Shown here: piece after piece, positions 1-5,752 of the stretch | How the letters are laid out: every line of letters starts with the position of its first letter | How positions within the stretch are numbered: the first letter of the stretch is position 1 | Source: Planctomycetota bacterium | GTDB lineage: Bacteria > Planctomycetota > Phycisphaerae > UBA1845 > PWPN01 | Reading direction: 5' to 3' | DNA: 5,975 nucleotides | Assembly (NCBI GenBank): GCA_020346805.1 | Contig: CP070790.1 | Coordinates: 1,770,087 to 1,776,061 of the forward strand | Made by a program: the position numbers and the translations under genes | Notes under the pieces: generated by a model | Seen by the model: the letters and a program-made list of their open reading frames with translations, nothing else | Databases searched by the model: none | What the model was told of the DNA's origin: nothing

Positions 1-1392
1 AGCCGCCGCTGCGGTGCTGAAGGGAGGAGTAAAGCTGCGGCTGCCGCCGGAGAAGGTAAATGAGCCGGTATTGGTAATTACACCGGTACTGGTATTGAAC
101 CATTCGTAGTTGTAACTGCCGCCGGACAGGTTGACGGTAAAGGATGCACCGGCAGTCGGTTGATAAACAAAATATTCCACTCCGGGATTGGCCAGACAAT
201 AATTGGTCGAGGATAATGAATTTTGTGGGGTCATGGAGGCCAAATCCATTTTGTCGGCGTAGCTCCGTGCGTATCCCATGGCCTCGCGAATTACTACCCA
301 TTGAGGGTCCATAGGATCAATAGTCGGACTGGTGGTAACTATCGGATCCATGAATATGGGATGATAGCCCCGGGTAAAGCTCTTGAAGACCCAAGGAGCG
401 TTCCCTCCCACACCCCAGATATGATCGGTATCCAGGACGATTATCTTGTTGCCGGTGGTGGCTGGTGGATTGTTTCTATAATCCGTGCCGTCTTTGCGGT
501 TAGGCGAAATGACGTCGGCCGGACTGCCGAACAGGTATGTATTATCAAAGTTCCAACCATTCATCCACACCAGGTGTTGCTTGGATTTATATGCAGATTC
601 ATAGCTTTTAATGAAATCAATCATATGGTATTGCCACTGTACGGAATCGGCATGACTTTCATTGCTGATTTCCCAGATGATATTGTCCAGATCATTTAAC
701 TCATCGATAACTTTGACGACATAGTCCTCCTGAATCGCGGTAATGGCGGGAATCTGCAAGGTATGAATTTCAAGCCCTTCGCCATCATTATTGGGATCGC
801 CGTCGATTCCATTGATATTATTATCGATATTGAAGGGATGCCCGAACATGGGATCGCGGCCGGTTATACCTTTGGTGTCGATACTCCAACCTTGAAAGAG
901 CATAATCCCCATGTATATGCCTTGACTGGCGGCGTCTGCCGCCCGTTCGTATATGCGATCAAAATAGGCCTGATTGTACTGATTGATGTCGAACTTAAGC
1001 TTTCCATCAAGGGCATATCCGGGACCGGTTCGCATGAAGGGCATGGGATAGACGTAAAATCCGAGAGAGATGCCATTACAGTCGGGTGCCCCGTAATCCA
1101 TGGCCGTTTCGTTATGCCATCCACGGGTGAAGCTGTGGTTATGGTTTTGCAGGAAATCCATATGGCCGGGCCAGTCAAATACTGCGGGTGGATCAGAACA
1201 ACTCTGGTCCTGCATATTGAACCAATTGTGTGAACCGGTACAGTAGACGGCCCTTCCGGTGCCATCGTTGAAGTAGCGGGGATTAGATGAATGAACGGTT
1301 AACGGTCCCGGCGTTACCGCCAATAACGTGTTTACCGACATAAGCGCACAAAGTATCCCGTGCACCAGATTTTGATACGGCCCAAAACTCAT
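1..1392 (-). CDS. Secreted glycoside hydrolase-like protein, paralogue D (3' end beyond window)
   Basis: The frame is open from the ATG at 1392 to the window edge, 464 codons, with no stop. The start is supported by GAAGGTG at 1397-1403, four bases upstream of the ATG. Residues 1-25 look like a signal peptide ending LLA, before VTPGP. A catalytic domain follows, opening with a NPRYF..GTGRAVY segment (about 37-50). It contains GIMLFQGWS (162-170), an EF-hand-like loop (D197, D199, N201, D203, E208), the W-E-I-S-N-E motif with E245 as candidate acid/base, and LDTDH (320-324) followed by W-G-x-G-G. From about 398 a beta-sandwich resembling the putative collagen-binding domain begins (VEYFVYQP, YEWFNTSTG, FTPPF) and is cut at the edge. 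By comparison with its two neighbours, a PKD domain and a dockerin-like tail are expected beyond. It starts 31 bp after the upstream paralogue, so the two are probably one transcript. It is closer to that paralogue than to the one at 3638-5467. The substrate cannot be told; clan GH-A or apiosidase-like (DUF4038/GH140) relationships are plausible but not proven. Confidence 0.85.
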   Translation of the reverse strand, partial: MSFGPYQNLVHGILCALMSVNTLLAVTPGPLTVHSSNPRYFNDGTGRAVYCTGSHNWFNMQDQSCSDPPAVFDWPGHMDFLQNHNHSFTRGWHNETAMDYGAPDCNGISLGFYVYPMPFMRTGPGYALDGKLKFDINQYNQAYFDRIYERAADAASQGIYMGIMLFQGWSIDTKGITGRDPMFGHPFNIDNNINGIDGDPNNDGEGLEIHTLQIPAITAIQEDYVVKVIDELNDLDNIIWEISNESHADSVQWQYHMIDFIKSYESAYKSKQHLVWMNGWNFDNTYLFGSPADVISPNRKDGTDYRNNPPATTGNKIIVLDTDHIWGVGGNAPWVFKSFTRGYHPIFMDPIVTTSPTIDPMDPQWVVIREAMGYARSYADKMDLASMTPQNSLSSTNYCLANPGVEYFVYQPTAGASFTVNLSGGSYNYEWFNTSTGVITNTGSFTFSGGSRSFTPPFSTAAAA

Positions 1393-1396
1393 CTTT

Positions 1397-1403
1397 CACC
1401 TTC
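1397..1403 (-). promoter_or_regulatory. Ribosome binding site of the gene starting at 1392
   Basis: On the minus strand GAAGGTG is followed by AAAG and then the ATG, giving a four-base spacer to a moderately good Shine-Dalgarno core. It sits in the 31-bp gap after the upstream stop codon. No promoter is visible in that gap, which fits translation from a shared mRNA. Confidence 0.55.
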
Positions 1404-1423
1404 TTGCCTGTATCATCAAAATT

Positions 1424-3322
1424 CTAACACCCCGGCGATTGATTGGCCCCGTTCATGCAGCCTTGAAAAATACCGAAATCGACCAGGTCCACATCGTCAT
1501 CGGTGTCCAACAAGGTGTCGAGGCAATCCCATCCATTCTGCTGATTGCCGGTTCCGGTCATGCATGCCTGGAAGTGGCCGAAGTCTTCCTGATCCACATC
1601 GCCGTCGCCGTCGAAATCGCCGATTTGCCCCGGCTGAACGGTAATGATAACGGTTTCGCTATCGCTGTAGGTATCGTCATCCGTAACCGTAAGTTTGGCG
1701 GTGAAATTTCTGGTGATGCTGCTGCGGTAAGTATAACCAGCGGTGACACCTGTAGCCGTTCTGGAACCATCGTTGAAGAAGTCCCAGGCGTAGTTAATGA
1801 TGCTTCCACCACTTTGGTCGTAGGAAGCGGAACCGTCGAAATTAACGGCCAAGGGTGAGGTTCCCGATTGAGGAACAGCACTAATTAACGCAACCGGCCC
1901 CTCACCTTCCTGTAGGTATAAAACGGAAGGGGCATTGAAAGGCGGGGTAAAACTCATATTGCCTCCTCCCCAGGCAAAAGAGCCGGTTTCCGCGACGGAG
2001 CCGGTACTGACGTTGAACCACTCGTAGTCGTAACCACCGCTTTGCAGATCTACATTAAATGAAGACCCGGGATTGGGTTGATAAACCAGATATTCCATAC
2101 CGGGATCGGCCAGGCAGTTAGTGGTGGTGGCGATGGTGGTACTGGGGAGCGCTGTGGCAAGGTTTAATTTGTCGGCATAGATCATTATATGTCCCAAAGC
2201 CTGACGAAGGGCTACATAGGTGGGATCGTTAGGATTGGTAACCTTACCGGCCGGTGTTTCGGTTAAGGGGTAAGGATCCATAAAGATCACATGGTAGCCT
2301 CGGGTGAAACACTTCCACACCCAATCAGCATTGCCGCCCAGACCCCAGAGATGATCGGTATCCAGCATGACAATCTTGCTACCGTCAGATACGGGCGGAT
2401 TGGTACGATAGGAAGGGGTATCGAATCGGCTGGGTGAGATAACATCAGCCGGGCTGTCAAACAGATATGAATCATGAAAATCTTCGCCCCACCCATTCAT
2501 GCACACCAGGTGCTGTTTGGGCTTGTATGCGGCTTCATAACTTTTTATGTGATTTATAATGTGGTACTGCCAGGAGACGGAGCCGGCGTGGCTTTCATTG
2601 CTGATCTCCCACAAGATGTTGTCCAGATCGTTCAATTGGTCGATGGTATACTCGACATAATCCTCCTGTATGGCGGTAATAGCCGGCACCTGTAAGGTGT
2701 GCGTTTCCTTGCCTTGGCCGTCGCCATTGGGATCACCGTTGAGTCCGTTGACGTTATTAGTTTGATTCAGCGGATGACTCCACCAGGGATTATCGGTGCC
2801 GGTCCTTCCCTTATCTTCGATGCTGAATCCCTCAAAGAGCATAATACTTATATACAATCCATGATTTCCGGCTTCGATAGCCCGGGCCCGTATGCGATCG
2901 AAATAGGGCTGATAGTATTTAGTCACGTCGAATCTTAGCTTGCCGTCCTGGGCGGTACCCGGACCGGTGCGGAGAAAGGGAACGGGATCAATGTAGTAAT
3001 CCGTGGTCCTGCCGGAAAAATATTTAGGCTGCTCCCAATGCCACCCGCGCATAAAACTGTGATTCAGACCCTGCAGGAAATCCAAATAGCTGGCATAATC
3101 GAAAGCGGCCGGCGGATCGGTGGGGCCATAATCCTGCATGTTGATCCAGATATGCGATCCGGAGAGTAAAATGGCCTTACCCGAACCGTCGTCACAATAA
3201 CGAGGGTTGATCGAATGAACCTGTAAAGGGCCCGGGGGTGAAACGGCAAAAAGCGAGGCTGTAATTGCGACAACCGTAACAGATACTGCACATATAAAAA
3301 ATAACTGCCTGCAAACGCCCAT
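1424..3322 (-). CDS. Secreted glycoside hydrolase-like protein with PKD domain and dockerin-like tail, paralogue C (632 aa)
   Basis: This is a complete gene from ATG at 3322 to TAG at 1424-1426. GGAG lies eight bases before the ATG. Residues 1-26 form a signal peptide (hydrophobic 7-25, ending LFA). The catalytic domain spans about 35-395: NPRYC..GSGKAI near the start, SIMLFEGFS (159-167), an EF-hand-like loop (N195, D197, N199, D201, E206), W-E-I-S-N-E with E243 as likely acid/base, and LDTDH (320-324) with WGLGG. About 403-471 is a beta-sandwich like the putative collagen-binding domain (MEYLVYQP, YEWFNVSTG, FTPPF, VLYL). About 476-563 is a PKD domain (VNFDGSASYD, YAWDF, LTVTDDD). The tail, 568-632, has two loops (D571/573/575/577/580 and D606/608/610/612/615) with Cys at 587, 600, 622 and 632. 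Signal peptide and binding modules imply export. The enzymatic role is inferred from fold-level resemblance to clan GH-A hydrolases; specificity is unknown, and a second catalytic Glu is not obvious. PKD and tail assignments are firm, the collagen-binding name is by resemblance. Confidence 0.93.
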   Translation of the reverse strand: MGVCRQLFFICAVSVTVVAITASLFAVSPPGPLQVHSINPRYCDDGSGKAILLSGSHIWINMQDYGPTDPPAAFDYASYLDFLQGLNHSFMRGWHWEQPKYFSGRTTDYYIDPVPFLRTGPGTAQDGKLRFDVTKYYQPYFDRIRARAIEAGNHGLYISIMLFEGFSIEDKGRTGTDNPWWSHPLNQTNNVNGLNGDPNGDGQGKETHTLQVPAITAIQEDYVEYTIDQLNDLDNILWEISNESHAGSVSWQYHIINHIKSYEAAYKPKQHLVCMNGWGEDFHDSYLFDSPADVISPSRFDTPSYRTNPPVSDGSKIVMLDTDHLWGLGGNADWVWKCFTRGYHVIFMDPYPLTETPAGKVTNPNDPTYVALRQALGHIMIYADKLNLATALPSTTIATTTNCLADPGMEYLVYQPNPGSSFNVDLQSGGYDYEWFNVSTGSVAETGSFAWGGGNMSFTPPFNAPSVLYLQEGEGPVALISAVPQSGTSPLAVNFDGSASYDQSGGSIINYAWDFFNDGSRTATGVTAGYTYRSSITRNFTAKLTVTDDDTYSDSETVIITVQPGQIGDFDGDGDVDQEDFGHFQACMTGTGNQQNGWDCLDTLLDTDDDVDLVDFGIFQGCMNGANQSPGC

Positions 3323-3330
3323 AATTCAAA

Positions 3331-3337
3331 CTCCGCC
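3331..3337 (-). promoter_or_regulatory. Ribosome binding site of the gene starting at 3322
   Basis: The minus strand reads GGCGGAG here, with GGAG eight bases upstream of the ATG. It lies inside a 17-base leader block (3327-3343) that is repeated with one mismatch upstream of the gene starting at 5467, where it occupies 5474-5490. Confidence 0.65.
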
Positions 3338-3388
3338 AATCTAACAAGTTATATTCACTCCGCATCGATGTTACTGTACTTAATAATC

Positions 3389-3417
3389 ATTATATTGAAA
3401 AGACTATACAATACCAA
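3389..3417 (-). promoter_or_regulatory. Sigma-70-type promoter for the genes at 3322 and 1392
   Basis: On the minus strand TTGGTA (3412-3417, four of six matches to TTGACA) is followed by a 17-base spacer and a perfect TATAAT (3389-3394). The expected transcript start is near 3382, giving a leader of about 60 bases before the ATG at 3322. A possible weaker second -10 (TATAAC) lies at 3348-3353, in the position equivalent to the TATAAT of the paralogue upstream. Promoter strength and sigma factor are inferred from consensus only. Confidence 0.55.
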
Positions 3418-3427
3418 CATATAACAA

Positions 3428-3445
3428 ATCCGCTTCAAGGCGGAT
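3428..3445 (-). terminator. Hairpin, possible terminator after the gene ending at 3638
   Basis: The sequence folds as ATCCGC / GCGGAT, a perfect 6-bp stem with a 6-base loop. On the minus strand it is followed by TTGTTATAT, only a weak U-rich tract. It sits about 190 bp beyond the stop of the upstream gene and about 10 bp upstream of the -35 of the next promoter, a sensible place to separate the two units. The poor U-tract and the distance leave room for an operator role instead. Confidence 0.4.
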
Positions 3446-3500
3446 CAACCTTAAATGATGGTTCGTCAAGTCGACACACACAAACACTTATTATGTGGAC

Positions 3501-3515
3501 GAGTACTTCGTACTC
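3501..3515. repeat. Short inverted repeat GAGTAC-TTC-GTACTC
   Basis: Two perfect 6-base arms separated by three bases lie about 85 bp upstream of the promoter of the gene at 3322. The symmetry and size would suit a dimeric regulator's operator or a small RNA hairpin, but neither strand has a following U-tract, so it is unlikely to be a terminator. Function is unknown. Confidence 0.4.
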
Positions 3516-3637
3516 TGGATCGGTTATTCCCGAGTATTTTGTTGCCGCGAACAATCCCCTTCAACATCGGGGAGTTTTATGTAATTGCCCACCGACCGTG
3601 AGATGGGAAACACCTTTAAAGAAAGATCGGCCATTGA

Positions 3638-5467
3638 CTAATTCAACGGAACACAGGCGGGATTGTTTTGGGGCACATCCGCCCCGCTCATGCAACCTAT
3701 AAAGGTAACAACATCATTCAGATCCACGTCTTCGTCGCTATCGAGTCGCGCTTTTTGGCATTCAGGATTATTCTGGGGATTGCCCGTTCCGGTCATGCAT
3801 TGCTGAAAATTTCCGAAGTCCTCCTGGTCCACGTCATAATCACTGTCAAAATCGCCCAGAGGATAGACCACCGAGATATTTACCGTAGCAGTATCCTCCA
3901 TCCCATCGTTATCGGTAACTTTCAAAGCAGCAATATAATCGTTGACCTCGGTATATTGATGGCTGGCAGTCACCCCGGTAGCATCAGTATTTCCATCATT
4001 ATCGAAATCCCATTGGTAGCTAACGATTCTGCCATTAGGATCGTAGGAACCGGAACCGTCAAAATTAACAGTCAGCGGTTTTAATCCGATTGTGGGATTG
4101 GCATCAATTACCGCCACCGGTTCTTCTCTAATGAAAAGAAATAAGGCAACTTTTCCGCTGAAAGGCGGAGTAAAGGTTCGGCTGCCCCCTCCCCAGATCA
4201 AGATATCGGTCTGATAGGTTCCGTTTAGGGGATGAATCCAATCATACCTGTAGCTGCCGGCGGAGAGGGAAAGATTGAACGAACCAGTACCAGGCTGATA
4301 GACCATATATTGTCTGGTGGTTTGGTATAGGCAGTATCCGGTAGTGGATGGACTGGTTCCGCCGTTTTGAGGTATCACCTGTTCCAGGTCCATTTGATTG
4401 GCATAAGTACGCGTGACGCCTAAAGCATCGCGCATTTGTTGCCATTTGGGATTGGTGGGATCAAGGTTAAACGTAGACCAGGTAAGACCATCGTAGCTGC
4501 AATCCATAAGAATGGGATGATTGCCCCGGGTAAAGTTTTTCCAGGCCCAATCATAAGTAACCTTCAGCGGTCCGGTATGATCACTGTCGGCAATAACAAT
4601 TTTCTGGCCGCTGGCTGCGGGAGGATCGGTGCGGAATATAGTCGAACCACTCGGTGAAACTATATCGGCATGGTTGGCTGAATGATAGATTTCGGATTCG
4701 CCGACATTAATCCACACCAAATGCTGTTTGGGCTTGTAAGCGGCCTCATAACTATGAATGTGGTCGACCATGTAGTATTGCCACGATTCGGAGCCCGAAT
4801 GACTTTCGTTGCTTATTTCCCAGATTATGTTGTCATAGGCGTTCAATTCATCTATGAAATGTTCGACATAGTCTTCCTGTAAAGCGGTTACGGCCGGAAT
4901 TTGAAGGGTATGCACTTCAAGCCCTTCACCATCACCATTGGTATCGCCGTCGATATTGTTATTGTTATTGCTTAACTTGTACGGATGATGGGGCCAGGGA
5001 TCAGGAATTCTGGACCCGCCTTTATCCTGAACACTCCAACCCTGGAACAACATGATACTGAGGTAGAGGTTATTATCGGCGGCCTCCTGGATGCGGGATT
5101 TATAACGTTCAAAGAAAGTGGCGTTATAAGTATCGAGATTGTATTTGCCGCCGGACTGAGTAAAGGGCATGGGCAGATAATAATCATCTTCCCAGGTCCA
5201 GCCGCGCATGAAATTGTGGTTCCAACCTACCAGTTGGCCTAACCAGTCGGAGTAGGTGAAAGGTGTATCCACGTAATAATCCTGGAACTCCGCCCAGGTA
5301 TGGGCCCCAGTCAAATAAAGAGCTTTGCCGGTACTATCGTCGAAATAGCGCGGATTGCCGGAATGGACGCCCAAGGGCCCGGGAGGAACGGCAAACAACC
5401 GATTGATAGAAGCAGCAATAACAATTACTGAAACAACGGTTACAAAACGCAAATAATCTGCTTTCAT
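3638..5467 (-). CDS. Secreted glycoside hydrolase-like protein with PKD domain and dockerin-like tail, paralogue B (609 aa)
   Basis: This complete gene ends with TAG at 3638-3640. The longest frame begins at TTG 5476, but GGAG (5478-5481) is one base from that codon and ten from the ATG at 5467, and the leader matches the paralogue at 3322, so ATG 5467 is chosen. Residues 1-26 are a signal peptide ending LFA. The catalytic domain spans about 35-370 and includes NPRYFDDSTGKALYL, SIMLFQGWS (137-145), an EF-hand-like loop (D173, D175, N177, D179, E184) after a run of Asn, W-E-I-S-N-E with E221 as candidate acid/base, and ADSDH (293-297). Here the W-G-x-G-G segment of the other two paralogues is replaced by TGPLKVTYDW, suggesting a different active-site loop. 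A collagen-binding-like beta-sandwich (about 377-447) and a PKD domain (about 450-534; VNFDGSGSYD, YQWDF, LKVTDNDG) follow. The tail, 538-609, has two calcium loops (from D541 and D576) and Cys at 557, 570, 592 and 605. It is the most divergent of the three paralogues. Substrate is unknown. Confidence 0.93.
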   Translation of the reverse strand: MKADYLRFVTVVSVIVIAASINRLFAVPPGPLGVHSGNPRYFDDSTGKALYLTGAHTWAEFQDYYVDTPFTYSDWLGQLVGWNHNFMRGWTWEDDYYLPMPFTQSGGKYNLDTYNATFFERYKSRIQEAADNNLYLSIMLFQGWSVQDKGGSRIPDPWPHHPYKLSNNNNNIDGDTNGDGEGLEVHTLQIPAVTALQEDYVEHFIDELNAYDNIIWEISNESHSGSESWQYYMVDHIHSYEAAYKPKQHLVWINVGESEIYHSANHADIVSPSGSTIFRTDPPAASGQKIVIADSDHTGPLKVTYDWAWKNFTRGNHPILMDCSYDGLTWSTFNLDPTNPKWQQMRDALGVTRTYANQMDLEQVIPQNGGTSPSTTGYCLYQTTRQYMVYQPGTGSFNLSLSAGSYRYDWIHPLNGTYQTDILIWGGGSRTFTPPFSGKVALFLFIREEPVAVIDANPTIGLKPLTVNFDGSGSYDPNGRIVSYQWDFDNDGNTDATGVTASHQYTEVNDYIAALKVTDNDGMEDTATVNISVVYPLGDFDSDYDVDQEDFGNFQQCMTGTGNPQNNPECQKARLDSDEDVDLNDVVTFIGCMSGADVPQNNPACVPLN

Positions 5468-5477
5468 ATTCCCCAAA

Positions 5478-5481
5478 CTCC
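5478..5481 (-). promoter_or_regulatory. Ribosome binding site that sets the start at ATG 5467
   Basis: GGAG lies ten bases upstream of the ATG at 5467 and only one base from the alternative TTG at 5476. The surrounding 17 bases (5474-5490) match the leader of the paralogue at 3322 in 16 positions, and there the GGAG serves an ATG eight bases away. An extra GGGGAA (5469-5474) close to the ATG may also contribute. Confidence 0.6.
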
Positions 5482-5488
5482 GCGAATC

Positions 5489-5528
5489 TAAACTGCATTA
5501 TACCTCTCTACATATTCTATAAACTGCA
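5489..5528. repeat. Direct repeat TAAACTGCA, two copies 31 bp apart
   Basis: The copies lie at 5489-5497 and 5520-5528, on either side of the TATAAT at 5497-5502. A 31-bp start-to-start distance is close to three helical turns, so both copies would face the same side of the DNA. This could be a regulator site or chance in AT-rich sequence. Confidence 0.3.
5497..5502 (-). promoter_or_regulatory. Probable -10 element for the gene starting at 5467
   Basis: A perfect TATAAT on the minus strand would give a transcript start near 5490 and a leader of about 22 bases. No good -35 is visible: the hexamer at a 17-base spacing reads AGTTTA. A 9-base direct repeat (TAAACTGCA on the plus strand) at 5489-5497 and 5520-5528 flanks the element with a 31-bp period, so an activator-dependent promoter is possible. 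Confidence 0.4.
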
Positions 5529-5599
5529 CCACTGATAATCAATTGTGTAATTTTCAATCCCAATTATTGGCCGACCGTATCATACCGTTGTCTGATAAT

Positions 5600-5749
5600 T
5601 TAATTATGGCAATTGGGATCGGGGGGCAGGTTGGCACCGCTCATGCATCCTTGGAAGATAGCAAAATCATTGAAGTCGACATCGTCATCACCATCGAGTC
5701 GTGCATCGATACAATCAGGATTATTCTGAGGATTTCCGGTTCCGGTCAT
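5600..5749 (-). pseudogene. Continuation of the dockerin-like tail beyond the in-frame TGA
   Basis: Directly after the TGA the same frame continues for 49 codons to TAA at 5600-5602. It starts MTGTGNPQNNPDC, has the second calcium loop (LDGDDDVDFNDF), then FQGCMSGAN and a final Cys, ending H-N. It aligns over its whole length with the tail of the protein at 3638-5467, so it is coding sequence by descent. It is translated only if the TGA is suppressed, recoded or an error in the sequence; otherwise it is the dead 3' end of the gene. No independent ribosome binding site for a separate small protein is apparent. Confidence 0.7.
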
Positions 5750-5752
5750 TCA
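5750..5752 (-). other. In-frame TGA in place of a conserved Cys codon
   Basis: The minus strand reads CAG CAA TGA ATG ACC GGA here. The paralogous tail of the gene at 3638-5467 reads CAG CAA TGC ATG ACC GGA, so one C-to-A change explains the stop. The Cys concerned is the first of four conserved in the tails. The downstream bases are nearly the same in the gene that has TGC, so their conservation reflects coding and is not evidence for a selenocysteine insertion hairpin. The stems I can find downstream are only 4-5 bp. Confidence 0.75.

Larger units (their letters stand above)
3323..3637. other. 315-bp intergenic region with promoter, hairpins and short repeats
   Basis: No convincing gene lies here. 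From the upstream stop toward the next start the region holds: a TCCCC/GGGGA stem with a 9-base loop (3555-3573); CGAGTA at 3531-3536 and again at 3500-3505; an inverted repeat GAGTAC-TTC-GTACTC (3501-3515); the ATCCGC/GCGGAT hairpin (3428-3445); the promoter (3389-3417); and the leader with the ribosome binding site. The two GC-rich hairpins share a related segment reading roughly TTGAAGSGGATT-GTT on the minus strand. A short plus-strand frame that overlaps the end of the neighbouring gene is not supported as coding. Confidence 0.6.

Noticed and set aside
223..1233. Two plus-strand open frames of about 157 codons (223-699 and 763-1233)
   Set aside because: They lie antisense to the 464-codon gene, whose minus-strand protein aligns along its length with two paralogues. 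Similar antisense frames appear opposite the same segments of the paralogues, as expected from shared codon composition.
3493..3702. Plus-strand frame of 69 codons in the intergenic gap
   Set aside because: It runs into the 3' end of the gene ending at 3638, has no recognisable protein features and no good ribosome binding site, and covers inverted repeats better explained as regulatory DNA.
5465..5476. TTG at 5476 as the start of the 609-aa gene
   Set aside because: The GGAG site is one base from the TTG, too close to work, and the paralogue with the same leader starts at the equivalent ATG.
5697..5749. Selenocysteine insertion (SECIS-like) hairpin downstream of the in-frame TGA
   Set aside because: Only 4-5 bp stems can be drawn (for example TCAG/CTGA), and nearly the same sequence follows an ordinary TGC in the paralogous tail, so it carries no specific signal.
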